Shown: in pieces, positions 34,110-42,917 of the stretch
Layout: each line of letters starts with the position of its first letter
Position numbering within the stretch: the stretch's first letter is position 1
Origin: JAVWPP01 sp036635835
GTDB lineage: Bacteria > Bacillota > Clostridia > TANB77 > CAG-465
Reading direction: 5' to 3'
Assembly: GCA_036635835.1 (NCBI GenBank)
Contig: JAVWPP010000003.1
Coordinates: 1 to 59,602, forward strand
DNA length: 59,602 nt
Translations under genes and position numbers: made by a program
The notes under the pieces: model-generated
Told to the model about the DNA's origin: nothing
What the model saw: the letters and a program-made list of their open reading frames with translations, nothing else
Database searches by the model: none

Positions 34110-35015
34110 TTAGTTCTTCTTACTTGTCTTAGTTTTTATTTTTTTTGCTTGCTTTTTTATATTTGTTTTTAAATCGTTAGCAGTATTTGCATATTTATTT
34201 TCTGCATCTACTTTTTCGATTAAAACTTCTTTAAGCTCTTCACTAGTAAGATTTCTTTTCATTTTTCCATCTTCAACATATGAAATTACACCGGTTTCTT
34301 CTGATACTACAACTACTAGTGCATCTGAAACTTCTGTAATTCCTACTGCGGCTCTATGCCTTGTACCTAAATTTTTATCTATTCTGCTTTCTGAAGCAAG
34401 TGGTAATACACAGCTTGCAGCTTTTATTTGATTTTCACAAATAACTATTGCTCCATCATGTAGTGGTGCTTTTGGTATAAATATATTTTGCACCAATTGT
34501 GAAGAAACTCTAGCATTTAATTCTATTCCCTCTTTAACTATATCTCCTATTTTAGTATCTCTTTCAAAAACTATTAAAGCACCTATTTTTTTAAATGACA
34601 TTATTTCTACTGCTTTTGCTATTTCAGCTATAGTGTGTCTATATAGATCTGTTTCTTCATTGAAAAATAAATGTTGAAACTTGCTTCTACCTATTTTTTC
34701 TAAAGCACTTCTGAGCTCTGGTTGGAATACTACTAAGATAAGCAATACACCATATGTCATAATGTTTTCTAAAATAAATGATGTTATTTTAAGTTCTAAT
34801 ATCTGACTTATAAATAAAAGTAATATAAGAATACCTATACCTTTTATTATTTGTTTTGCTCTAGTACCTTTTAGCAAATTTACAAGATAAATTCCCATAA
34901 AGCATACTATTACGACATCTACTAAAAATACTAATATTCCAAGTGGACTTGTAAGATTAAATGTTTGTGCTAACTTATATATACCTGCTACAAACGTGTT
35001 TTCTACTTGCGGCAT
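34110..35015 (-). CDS. cdaA: diadenylate cyclase CdaA
   Basis: A 301-residue membrane-bound DisA_N-type cyclase that makes c-di-AMP from ATP. Three N-terminal transmembrane helices (about 20-90) precede the cyclase domain, which has the DGA motif in PLHDGAIVI and the RHR motif in LGTRHRAAVG. The Lys-rich C-terminal tail (from about residue 270) is somewhat long. The usual partner cdaR (ybbR) and glmM are not adjacent; neighbours are a DUF4044-like microprotein upstream and an unknown protein downstream. Confidence 0.95.
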   Translation of the reverse strand: MPQVENTFVAGIYKLAQTFNLTSPLGILVFLVDVVIVCFMGIYLVNLLKGTRAKQIIKGIGILILLLFISQILELKITSFILENIMTYGVLLILVVFQPELRSALEKIGRSKFQHLFFNEETDLYRHTIAEIAKAVEIMSFKKIGALIVFERDTKIGDIVKEGIELNARVSSQLVQNIFIPKAPLHDGAIVICENQIKAASCVLPLASESRIDKNLGTRHRAAVGITEVSDALVVVVSEETGVISYVEDGKMKRNLTSEELKEVLIEKVDAENKYANTANDLKTNIKKQAKKIKTKTSKKN

Positions 35016-35030
35016 ATTTTCACAACCTTT

Positions 35031-35126
35031 CTATGCTATTGCTTGAAAAATTACTGCAAACGATGTAAGTGCCATTCCAACTATCATAACCCATACTACG
35101 ATTTTTTTCATATCTAATTTTTTCAT
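35031..35126 (-). CDS. DUF4044-like single-TM microprotein
   Basis: A 31-residue protein with a short basic start MKKLDMKK and one transmembrane helix (about residues 9-30, IVVWVMIVGMALTSFAVIFQ). AAGGAGA lies seven bases before the ATG, and the gene fits neatly between glyS and cdaA. Length, charge and the KIVVWVMI pattern resemble DUF4044 proteins known from lactic acid bacteria. Function unknown; position suggests a link to the envelope or to CdaA. Confidence 0.7.
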   Translation of the reverse strand: MKKLDMKKIVVWVMIVGMALTSFAVIFQAIA

Positions 35127-35139
35127 TTTATTATCTCCT

Positions 35140-36522
35140 TTAGAATTCTAATCTACTCTCTATATAAGATACTAAATCTTCTATTTTAATTCTTGTTTGC
35201 TCCATTGTATCTCTGTCTCTAACAGTAACGCAGTTATCTGTTTCTGTTTCGAAATCTACTGTTATGCAAAATGGTGTTCCTATTTCATCTTGTCTTCTAT
35301 ATCTTTTTCCTATTGATCCTGCATTATCGTATTCACAGTTGAATTTTTTAGCAAGCATTGCGTATATTGGCTCTGCTTTTTCATCTAGTTTTTTAGATAA
35401 TGGTAAAATTGTTGCTTTAATTGGAGCAAGGTATGGATGTAATTTTAGTACAGTTCTAGTGTCTCCATCTCCTACTTCTTCTTCCTCATACGCATTGCAA
35501 AGGAATGCTAAAGCAGCTCTATCACAACCTAATGATGGTTCAATACAATATGGTATGAATTTTTCATTTGTTTCTGGATCTATGTATGACATATCTACTC
35601 CAGATACTCTTTGGTGACATTTAAGATCGAAATCTGTTCTGTCTGCTATTCCCCATAACTCACCAAATCCAAATGGGAATTTGAATTCTATGTCTGTTGT
35701 TGCATTACTATAATGTGATAATTCTTCTTTTTCATGATCTCTTAATCTTATATTATCTTCTTTTATTCCTAAGCCTAGTAAAAAGTCTTTAGCATAGTTT
35801 TTCCAGTATGCATGCCACTTTAAATCTTCTCCTGGTTTACAGAAAAATTCTAGTTCCATTTGTTCAAATTCTCTAGTTCTAAATATAAAGTTTCCAGGTG
35901 TTATTTCATTTCTAAATGCTTTACCTATTTGACCAATTCCAAAAGGTACTCTTTTTCTTGTTGTTCTTTGTACATTTTTAAAATTAACAAATATACCTTG
36001 CGCTGTTTCTGGTCTTAAATATACTACAGATTGAGAATCTTCAGTTACACCTTGGAATGTTTTATACATTAAATTGAATTTTCTTATATCTGTGAAATTG
36101 TGTTTTCCGCATTTTGGACAGTTTATTTTATTATCGTCTAATGTTTGTATTAGCTGTGCTTCTGTCATACCATCTGCGATTATTTCAGTGTCATGAGCTA
36201 TAGCCCATTCTTCTATTAATTTGTCCGCTCTATGTCTTGTTTTACACTCTTTACAATCTATTAATGGATCTGTAAATCCACCAATATGACCTGATGCTTC
36301 CCAAGTTTTTGGGTTCATTATTATTGCGCTGTCTAGTCCTACATTGTATGGTGATTCTTGTACAAACTTTTTAAGCCATGCTTTCTTAAGATTGTTTTTA
36401 AATTCTGATCCTAGTGGGCCATAATCCCAAGAGTTTGCAAGTCCTCCGTAAATTTCAGATCCTGCATATATATATCCTCTACCTTTGCATAGATTTACTA
36501 ATTTGTCCATTGATTCTAACAT
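35140..36522 (-). CDS. glyS: glycyl-tRNA synthetase (single-chain, alpha2 type)
   Basis: A 460-residue class II synthetase of the eukaryote/archaea-like dimer type. Seen: GYIYAGSEIYGGLANSWDYGPLG near the start, motif 2 region FRNEITPGNFIFRTREFEQ, the zinc-type cysteines CPKCGKH, motif 3 in IEPSLGCDRA and the C-terminal anticodon-binding domain (about 360-455). Charges tRNA-Gly. AGGAGG precedes the ATG. Likely cotranscribed with the frameshifted membrane protein upstream and the microprotein and cdaA downstream. No T-box leader is visible. Confidence 0.97.
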   Translation of the reverse strand: MLESMDKLVNLCKGRGYIYAGSEIYGGLANSWDYGPLGSEFKNNLKKAWLKKFVQESPYNVGLDSAIIMNPKTWEASGHIGGFTDPLIDCKECKTRHRADKLIEEWAIAHDTEIIADGMTEAQLIQTLDDNKINCPKCGKHNFTDIRKFNLMYKTFQGVTEDSQSVVYLRPETAQGIFVNFKNVQRTTRKRVPFGIGQIGKAFRNEITPGNFIFRTREFEQMELEFFCKPGEDLKWHAYWKNYAKDFLLGLGIKEDNIRLRDHEKEELSHYSNATTDIEFKFPFGFGELWGIADRTDFDLKCHQRVSGVDMSYIDPETNEKFIPYCIEPSLGCDRAALAFLCNAYEEEEVGDGDTRTVLKLHPYLAPIKATILPLSKKLDEKAEPIYAMLAKKFNCEYDNAGSIGKRYRRQDEIGTPFCITVDFETETDNCVTVRDRDTMEQTRIKIEDLVSYIESRLEF

Positions 36523-36543
36523 TCTATTTCCTCCTAATTGTTG

Positions 36544-37342
36544 CTACTTCTTCTTAATAACTATATCTATTACTCCGTATTTTGCATCTACAACATCACC
36601 AGGATTTAGCATTATATGTAGCTCATCTGCAGTTACATACCAGCTTTCTAAGCCTGAATAAACATATTTAGAATCTTCCGCTTTCTTCATTTCTCTACTT
36701 ATTAGATGAGCATTTATTGTATCTGAAACAATAGCTTTATAGTCCGTTCCAATTAACTCAATAGCTGCTTCATATGAAGAGATTTTTTCTCTTGTCGTTA
36801 CATTCGTATTATATGTTTTAACTTTCAAATAAGTATTTTCTTTTGTATCTAGCTCTTGCATTTTTTCTGTTACTACTACAGATACAATTTGCTTTTTATT
36901 TAATACGCAATCATATGCTTTATTTGTTGTTGTAAATTTATATTTATTTTTAACGTTTCCTACCATCGGCTGTTTTAATGTAGCAAATAAATTTCTTGAT
37001 TCGCTTTCCATTTGATTATTTAATATTGTATATGGTTCACCACCTAGATATACAAGCGGAAAGCTATAACTTGCTGTTATATTATTTATACTTGTATCAT
37101 CTTCTTCTTTATTTTTAAATTCACATTTAACTTCTACTACTTTTGGTCCCAAATCTGGGTTTTTAGCAGAGTTTGTTTCTTCTACATTTGTGAACGCATT
37201 TGTACCTATTACCCTAGGTGCTGGTTCATTAATAATTGAATATGCAATTATGCCGGACACCAAGAGTTAAAAAACCAGTAAACGCAAATACAAAAGGACT
37301 AGCCTTAATTTTTTTGCCTTTATTATAGTTTATTGTCTCCAT
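36544..37342 (-). pseudogene. frameshifted single-TM extracytoplasmic protein
   Basis: Two overlapping frames make one sensible protein. From the ATG at 37342, with AGAGGTGAT just upstream, the first 27 residues end in a half helix (SPFVFAFTGFLTL); that frame stops at 37229. The +1 frame from about 37263 continues VSGIIAYSIINEPAPRVIG and stays open to 36544 (about 238 residues), completing a membrane helix and an outer domain. The second frame has no ribosome binding site. One base too many near 37263 (CTTGGTG) would explain it; programmed frameshifting is less likely. No family recognised. Confidence 0.7.
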
Positions 37343-37372
37343 ATATATCACCTCTTGACTTTCATCAGCTTT

Positions 37373-37401
37373 ATTTTACTACATAACTATATCTTTTGCA
37401 A
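37373..37401 (-). promoter_or_regulatory. promoter for the 37342-33199 unit
   Basis: TTGCAA at 37396-37401 and TAAAAT at 37373-37378 with a 17-base spacer, between uvrB and the frameshifted gene. Confidence 0.75.
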
Positions 37402-37424
37402 GTATTATTAACATTTTTCTTAAT

Positions 37425-39380
37425 CTACTCACCTTTTAAATCTTTAATTAAATCTCTTATGTTAGCTGCTTTTTCAAATTGATATTTTCTAGCGTATTCC
37501 ATCATTTCTCTTGTTAGTTTATCTACTGTATCTTGTACTGTTTCGCCCTTTTTAATTTCTAGTTTTTCTTGTTCATCTTCTGCAAAAACAGCTTTTATAC
37601 TATCTCTAACTTCTTTTTTTATTGTAGTTGGGGTTACTCCATGTTCTTTATTATATTTCATCTGTATTTCTCTTCTTCTGTTTGTTTCAGATATAGCTTT
37701 TTCCATAGATAATGTTAGTTCATCTGCATACATTATTACTCTTCCACTACTGTTTCTAGCTGCTCTTCCTATTGTTTGTATCAATGATCTTTCGCTTCTT
37801 AGGAAGCCTTCTTTGTCCGCATCTAGTATAGCTACAAGTGAGACTTCTGGTATGTCTAAACCTTCTCTTAATAGATTTATTCCTACTAAAACATCGAATT
37901 TGCCGAGTCTTAAATCTTTGATTATTTCTAATCTATCTAGTGCTTCTATGTCTGAATGCATGTATCTTACTCTTATATCTTTGCTTGCAAGATATGTTGT
38001 TAATTCTTCTGACATTTTTTTAGTAATTGTTGTTACTAAAACTTTTTCTCCTTTTGCAGTTGTTATATTTATTTGTTTTATTAGGTCTTCTATTTGTCCT
38101 TCTGTTTCTTTTACTTCTATTACTGGGTCTAATAGCCCTGTTGGTCTTATTACTTGCTGAGCTATGCATGTAGATTTTTCTTTTTCATAGTCTCCTGGCG
38201 TTGCTGAAACGTATACTATTTGCTTAGATTTTTCTTCCCATTCATCGAATTTCATTGGTCTGTTATCGAAAGCAGATGGGAGTCTAAAGCCGTTGTCTAC
38301 AAGTGATTCTTTTCTTGCTCTATCTCCATTATACATTGCTCTTATTTGTGGAAGCGTTACATGAGATTCATCTATTACTACTAAGAAATCTTCTCCTAAG
38401 TAATCAAAAAGTGTATAGGGTGCTGAACCTTTTTCTCTTCCATTTAGCACTGCTGAATAGTTTTCTATTCCTTGACAAAAGCCTGTTTCCATTAGCATTT
38501 CCATGTCGAAATTTACTCTTTGCTCTATTCTATATGCTTCTACAAGCATATCTCTATCTTTAAAATATTTTATTCTTTGCTCTAATTCTGCTTTTATTTC
38601 TTTGATTGATTTTTCTATTTTTTCTTTTGGTATTACGTAGTGTGATTTAGGATATATAAGTTCATGTTTTGAAGATGCTATTACTTTTCCTGTAATTGGC
38701 TGAATTATATTTATTTTTTCTATTTCGTCTCCGAAAAATTCTATTCTTATTGCTTCATCACTGTTTCCAACTGGAAATACATCTATGACGTCTCCTTTTA
38801 CTCTAAACTTTCCTCTTAGAAATTCTACGTCTGATCTTTCATACTGCATTTCTACTAAAGACTGCATTATTTCTTCTCTGGATTTGTCCATTCCAGGTCT
38901 TATTGAAAGTGTCATGTTTGAGTAATCGTCTGGGCTTCCTAGGGAGTATATAGATGAAACTGATGCTACAATTATTACATCTTTTCTTTCAAAAAGTGCT
39001 GCTGTTGCGCTATGTCTTAATTTATCTATTTCATCATTTATGCTGCTGTCTTTTTCTATGTATGTGTCTGTTGCTGCGATGTATGCTTCTGGCTGATAGT
39101 AGTCATAATATGATATGAAGTATTCTACAGAGTTTTCTGGGAAATATTCTTTAAACTCGCTATATAACTGGCCTGCAAGTGTTTTATTATGTGCCATTAT
39201 TATGGTTGGTTTATTTACATTTTGTATTACGTTTGCAATTGTAAATGTTTTTCCTGAGCCTGTTACTCCAAGTAGCGTTTGATTAGATTTTCCGCTTCCT
39301 TTTGTTATGTTTTCTGTAAGCTTTTCTATTGCTTCTATTTGGTCTCCCATTGGTTTGTATTTTGCCTGTAACTTAAACAT
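37425..39380 (-). CDS. uvrB: excinuclease ABC subunit B
   Basis: A 651-residue helicase-like subunit of nucleotide excision repair that receives damage from UvrA and recruits UvrC. Seen: Walker A GVTGSGKTF (about 39-47), the beta-hairpin FISYYDYYQPEAY, DESH in VIDESHVTLPQ, motif RVRYMHSDIEALDR, GINLLREGLDIPEV, QTIGRAARN and the C-terminal UVR motif with EYARKYQFEKAANIRDLI. uvrA is not adjacent. The leader is about 180 bases long and holds a diverged copy of the dispersed element. Confidence 0.97.
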   Translation of the reverse strand: MFKLQAKYKPMGDQIEAIEKLTENITKGSGKSNQTLLGVTGSGKTFTIANVIQNVNKPTIIMAHNKTLAGQLYSEFKEYFPENSVEYFISYYDYYQPEAYIAATDTYIEKDSSINDEIDKLRHSATAALFERKDVIIVASVSSIYSLGSPDDYSNMTLSIRPGMDKSREEIMQSLVEMQYERSDVEFLRGKFRVKGDVIDVFPVGNSDEAIRIEFFGDEIEKINIIQPITGKVIASSKHELIYPKSHYVIPKEKIEKSIKEIKAELEQRIKYFKDRDMLVEAYRIEQRVNFDMEMLMETGFCQGIENYSAVLNGREKGSAPYTLFDYLGEDFLVVIDESHVTLPQIRAMYNGDRARKESLVDNGFRLPSAFDNRPMKFDEWEEKSKQIVYVSATPGDYEKEKSTCIAQQVIRPTGLLDPVIEVKETEGQIEDLIKQINITTAKGEKVLVTTITKKMSEELTTYLASKDIRVRYMHSDIEALDRLEIIKDLRLGKFDVLVGINLLREGLDIPEVSLVAILDADKEGFLRSERSLIQTIGRAARNSSGRVIMYADELTLSMEKAISETNRRREIQMKYNKEHGVTPTTIKKEVRDSIKAVFAEDEQEKLEIKKGETVQDTVDKLTREMMEYARKYQFEKAANIRDLIKDLKGE

Positions 39381-39389
39381 TTTTCTCTC

Positions 39390-39431
39390 CTTATCTTTAT
39401 TATTTTTTTTACTTTTTTTATTTTTTCTTGT
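39390..39431 (-). repeat. A-rich tail upstream of uvrB
   Basis: Minus strand: A runs with single C, G or T, between the diverged element and the uvrB start. Confidence 0.7.
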
Positions 39432-39548
39432 TTTGTTTTTGAAAAAAGTATGAGCAGTTTCTTTGTTATATAATCTGCTACTTCTGTATCTAAATATTTT
39501 ATCTACTACTTTACTTGCTTTACTAAAGCACTAGATACTACGTTTTAA
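39432..39548 (-). repeat. diverged, longer copy of the dispersed element in uvrB leader
   Basis: Minus strand: starts TTTTAAAACGTAG, has TTTAGATACAGAAG in place of the core, and ends GAAACTGCTCATAC before a T/A-rich run. About 45 bases longer than the 70-bp copies. Also contains GCTTTAGTAAAGC, a local hairpin. It is transcribed as part of the uvrB 5' leader, given the promoter at 39568. Confidence 0.5.
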
Positions 39549-39567
39549 AAAACTTCTGTTCTTATGT

Positions 39568-39596
39568 ATTTTAATATATTTCACTGCGTTTGTCAA
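39568..39596 (-). promoter_or_regulatory. uvrB promoter
   Basis: TTGACA at 39591-39596 and TAAAAT at 39568-39573 with a 17-base spacer; start near 39561, about 180 bases before the ATG. No LexA-type box (GAACN4GTTC) overlaps it. Confidence 0.8.
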
Positions 39597-39698
39597 GAGA
39601 TTTAGCACTTTAACTCATATAACTCGTTTACATATTTCGACCTTTATTTTAATATCTATAGTATTATGTTATATTTCGCGTATATTTTTGACACAATA

Positions 39699-39727
39699 TT
39701 GACATTATTAATACGATGGTATATAAT
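39699..39727 (+). promoter_or_regulatory. promoter for 39766-41648 genes
   Basis: TTGACA at 39699-39704 and TATAAT at 39722-39727 with a 17-base spacer; divergent from uvrB. Confidence 0.88.
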
Positions 39728-39765
39728 TTACGTGTTAAAAGAAATATAAATTAAGGAGATTTTTT

Positions 39766-41022
39766 ATGAAAATAGGAATATTTACGGATACCTATCACCC
39801 AGATATAAACGGTGTAGTTACTTCAATTAAAATGTTAGAAAAAGAGATGATTTCTAGAGGACATGAGGTGCATATTTTTACACCATCTAAGCATGAACCA
39901 ACAGAAAACCAAAATCTATATATGCTGAAAAGTATACCTCTTTTCGTAGTTAAGAATTATGATTATAGAATTGCAGGTTTCTATTCTAGAGAGATTGCAA
40001 AACAAATAAAAGAGCTAGATTTAGACATTGTTCATACTCAGTCTGAGTTTTCACTTGGGCATTTTGGTAAGATAATATCTAGAAAATTTGATATACCTTT
40101 TGTGCATACATATCATACAATGTGGGAAGATTATGTGCATTATATTGTTCCTATAAAAGGTACAAGAAATGTGTATCCTAAAAGGCTTGCTAGAAAGTTT
40201 TCAAGAGCGTTTGTGCGTAAGGCAGATTGTATAATTGCTCCTTCTAAAAAGACTGAAAAATATTTAAAATATAGATGTAAAATAAAGAATAAAAATGTTT
40301 CAATTATACCTACTGGTATAGATTTAGAACCTTTTAATCCTGCTAATTTTACAGATGGTTCTAAAGCTGCTTTGAAAAAAGAATTAGGAATTAAAGAAAC
40401 AGATAAAGTTATTTTATTTGTTGGTAGACTTGCAGAAGAAAAAAGTGTGGATGTTATTATTAAGGGTTTACCTGAAATATTAAGTAAATCTAAAGGAGAC
40501 AATATTAAGCTTGTTATAGTTGGAGATGGTCCATCTATAGAGGATTTAAAAGCGCTTGCTAAGTCTTTAAATGTTGCAGATAATGTTATATTTACAGGTA
40601 GGCAGCCGTGGGAAAAAATCGCTTTATATTATAGCATTGGACATATTTTTGTTAATGCTTCTACTACTGAAACTCAGGGGCTTACTTTTATAGAAGCTAT
40701 GGCTGCTAAGCTTCCTGTTATTGCTAAGTATGATACTAATTTAGACGGTATAATTGCACATAATAAGACAGGATTCTTTTTTAGAAAAGATGAAGAATAT
40801 CCAAAGCTTGCTTTAAAGATTTTAGCAGATGAAAAGCTTAGACAAAAAGTTCAAGATAACGGATTTGAACATGCTAAGCAGTTCTCTGTAAAATACTTTG
40901 GAGATGCTTTAGAAATTGCTTATGCTGGTGCTATTAAACATCATGTAGAAGATAAAGAGAAAAAAGCAAAAAAACGTTTAGCTAATTTTGCAAAACGTAA
41001 GAAAAATGAAAGTGAAAAGTAG
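39766..41022 (+). CDS. GT4 glycosyltransferase, glycolipid-synthase-like
   Basis: A 418-residue GT-B glycosyltransferase of family GT4. The N-terminal MKIGIFTDTYHPDINGVVTS, HTYHTMWEDYVHYI and IPTGIDLEPF match the diacylglycerol glucosyltransferases that make membrane glycolipids and teichoic acid anchors. The C-terminal domain has LFVGRLAEEKSVD, VGDGP and the ETQGLTFIEAMA donor-binding motif. The last 30 residues are very basic, suiting contact with anionic lipids. AAGGAGA precedes the ATG. Followed eight bases later by a membrane protein gene in the same transcript. Confidence 0.88.
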   Translation: MKIGIFTDTYHPDINGVVTSIKMLEKEMISRGHEVHIFTPSKHEPTENQNLYMLKSIPLFVVKNYDYRIAGFYSREIAKQIKELDLDIVHTQSEFSLGHFGKIISRKFDIPFVHTYHTMWEDYVHYIVPIKGTRNVYPKRLARKFSRAFVRKADCIIAPSKKTEKYLKYRCKIKNKNVSIIPTGIDLEPFNPANFTDGSKAALKKELGIKETDKVILFVGRLAEEKSVDVIIKGLPEILSKSKGDNIKLVIVGDGPSIEDLKALAKSLNVADNVIFTGRQPWEKIALYYSIGHIFVNASTTETQGLTFIEAMAAKLPVIAKYDTNLDGIIAHNKTGFFFRKDEEYPKLALKILADEKLRQKVQDNGFEHAKQFSVKYFGDALEIAYAGAIKHHVEDKEKKAKKRLANFAKRKKNESEK

Positions 41023-41030
41023 GTGAAAAT

Positions 41031-41648
41031 ATGTCAATTGTAGTTTTACTAATAGCGTTTCTAGTTTATTTAATTTTATTTACACTTGTAAGTACTTTAG
41101 TTGAAATGGCTGTGCGCATTGCAACTAGAACTAAGTTATCTTTAGGTAAGTTATTTTTACCATCAACTTTAATATTAGTATTATGGGGCGCTGTAGGTTT
41201 TGTAGTTTTTAAAGTTGTTTTAAATACATACGGTATGGATATTCTTAATACTATTATAAATTCGTTTTTGAAAGTGCCTTCTCTTCCACCAGATTTTTCG
41301 GTGATTTTTGGAGCTGGCGGCATAGCAATATTTGTAACTATAATACTTCAGTCTTGTATTATTTATATTGTTAATTTTGATGTTTCAAAACCGTTTAAGA
41401 TTTTGTTTTTTAAAGCAACTACAGCGATTAAAAATTCTATGCTTACTTTGTTTAAAATAAAGCCTAAAGCTAAGGTTAATCCTTCTGTTATTGCAGAGGC
41501 AAATGAGAAATTTAGTATTGATTTATTAAGCTGCGTTTTCTCAAGTATTGTTATATTTTTAATTGTTATATTTTTTATAGTTCTTATGTCTTTCTTATCT
41601 CATGGTATTGTTACTGAGATTTTACCTTTGTTACTTAAGAAGATATAG
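41031..41648 (+). CDS. membrane protein cotranscribed with GT4
   Basis: A 205-residue protein with about four transmembrane helices (approximately 4-24, 42-62, 88-110 and 170-195) and a Lys-rich loop between the third and fourth. No family recognised. It starts eight bases after the glycosyltransferase stop, with AGGTG as the ribosome binding site, so it probably supports the same glycolipid function. Confidence 0.72.
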   Translation: MSIVVLLIAFLVYLILFTLVSTLVEMAVRIATRTKLSLGKLFLPSTLILVLWGAVGFVVFKVVLNTYGMDILNTIINSFLKVPSLPPDFSVIFGAGGIAIFVTIILQSCIIYIVNFDVSKPFKILFFKATTAIKNSMLTLFKIKPKAKVNPSVIAEANEKFSIDLLSCVFSSIVIFLIVIFFIVLMSFLSHGIVTEILPLLLKKI

Positions 41649-41649
41649 T

Positions 41650-41682
41650 AAAAACGAAGCATTTAGGTGCTTCGCTTTTTTT
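41650..41682. terminator. terminator after 41031-41648
   Basis: CGAAGC and GCTTCG pair around an eight-base loop, with a T run on the plus strand. Confidence 0.88.
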
Positions 41683-41684
41683 AT

Positions 41685-41725
41685 GTTTTTTCTTTTATTT
41701 TTTTTTTATTTTTTTTTATTTTTTT
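41685..41725 (-). repeat. A-rich tail of element copy E
   Basis: Minus strand: AATAAAAAAA-like units following the element at 41726, ending at the convergent terminator. Confidence 0.75.
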
Positions 41726-41777
41726 GAAACATATAAACAAGTTTTTTCTCTATAGTTTATATGTTTATATCTAGCTA
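41726..41777 (-). repeat. rearranged copy E of the dispersed element
   Basis: Contains a perfect 12-bp inverted repeat, AAACATATAAAC and GTTTATATGTTT, around a loop with GAGAAAAAACTT on the minus strand. It is preceded on that strand by TAGCTAGATATA, which matches the start of the core. The ACGGAA part is missing, so this looks like an internal deletion. It lies immediately after the stop of the gene at 41778. Confidence 0.6.
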
Positions 41778-42308
41778 TTAATCTACTTGTAATTTGAAAG
41801 TATATCTCATGTTTGCTTTGTTGTATTCTAGGTTAACACATACGATATATTCTCCTTTTGAATTTGGAGCATTTACTCCAATTTTATAGCTGTTTGGTGT
41901 AGATATTAAATTTGCTTCTGATACTATAACTTCATTTTCATCTCCGTTTTTCCACATGTTTAAATCTATAGTTTGAGCTTCTGGAGGTTTTAAACTAGTT
42001 TTAATTCCAGATATTTTTTCTGTGCTTAGTACAAGTTCTTCTCCTTTGTTTACTTTTATTGATCTGTAGTTTCTTGCTTGGACTGTTTTAATTGGAGACT
42101 CATATTCTGTTTTTTTCTTTTCGAATAAAGTATCTATAAGGGTGGCTTGATTGATTGCTTCATATACGGAATTTCCAACACTTATATTTAATTTAGGCTG
42201 CTCTATTCTAAGGCTATCTACAAATATGACAGCTAACGTTCCTATAGCTAGGGCTATAAATATGTATACGGAATATTTAAAAGCTTTTTTTTCTTTTTTA
42301 TTTTTCAT
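41778..42308 (-). CDS. single-TM extracytoplasmic protein, paralogue of next gene
   Basis: A 176-residue protein: Lys-rich start, one membrane anchor (about 14-31), then a beta-rich outer domain ending with GEYIVCVNLEYNKANMRYTFKLQVD. The upstream gene product ends in a near-identical way (NGSYIYYIILKYNKYNVEYMFELEV), so the two are paralogues. The end resembles a bacterial Ig-like strand pair. Start overlaps the upstream stop by one base (TAATG) after GAGGTGA. Function unknown. Confidence 0.72.
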   Translation of the reverse strand: MKNKKEKKAFKYSVYIFIALAIGTLAVIFVDSLRIEQPKLNISVGNSVYEAINQATLIDTLFEKKKTEYESPIKTVQARNYRSIKVNKGEELVLSTEKISGIKTSLKPPEAQTIDLNMWKNGDENEVIVSEANLISTPNSYKIGVNAPNSKGEYIVCVNLEYNKANMRYTFKLQVD

Positions 42309-42898
42309 TATTTCACCTCTAACTCAAACATGTACTCAACATTATATTTGTTATATTTAAGTATGATATAATATATGTAGCTACCATTTTCATTTGGAGC
42401 TTTGAATGTGATGTTATATCTATCTTTTAATGTTTTTATATCTGGTTTGAATTCTATATCACTACTTTTATTATAGTCCTTATAGCATTTCATGTAAATA
42501 GGTTTATCTGTTTTTTTTGTTTCTACTAAAAATTTATTGTCTGTAGTTAATAATATAGCTTCGCCTTTTTTAGCTTCTATTGGTACCTTTTTGGCTGTTT
42601 TAAGGTAGTCTATTGGGTGCACTTCGCTATCATATCTATTTAGGCTATCTATTGTTATTTGTACTAGCATGCCTGTTGTATCATGCTTTAGATTATCTTC
42701 TGTTATGCATACCATTTTAGGTACGTTATGATTAATAGAATACTTTATTGATTCTACTGTTACAAACAATAATCCTGCAAAAAACATAACTACTATTATA
42801 GCTTTAATTACATAATTTGATTTTGTTTTTATGCTTTTATTCTCTATTTTCTCTTCTCTATTTTCTTCTCTATTCTCTTCTCTTTTTTCTTTTTCCAT
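42308..42898 (-). CDS. single-TM extracytoplasmic protein with REEN repeats
   Basis: A 196-residue protein. The cytosolic N-terminus has three to four tandem REEN-type tetrapeptides encoded by a 12-bp direct repeat; the membrane anchor lies at about 35-55; the outer domain ends with the YIYYIILKYNKYNVEYMFELEV strand pair shared with the next gene. The start is set at the ATG after GAGAGTGG; a GTG five codons earlier lacks a ribosome binding site. Since the repeat is a multiple of three, changes in copy number would not shift the frame. Function unknown. Confidence 0.7.
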   Translation of the reverse strand: MEKEKREENREENREEKIENKSIKTKSNYVIKAIIVVMFFAGLLFVTVESIKYSINHNVPKMVCITEDNLKHDTTGMLVQITIDSLNRYDSEVHPIDYLKTAKKVPIEAKKGEAILLTTDNKFLVETKKTDKPIYMKCYKDYNKSSDIEFKPDIKTLKDRYNITFKAPNENGSYIYYIILKYNKYNVEYMFELEVK

Positions 42899-42917
42899 TT
42901 TTTCCACTCTCACTATT

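Noticed and set aside
37268..37280. T_TTT_TTA slippery heptamer as the cause of the frame break at 37263
   Set aside because: The phase is right for a -1 slip, but a -1 slip leads to a quick stop; the continuing frame is +1.
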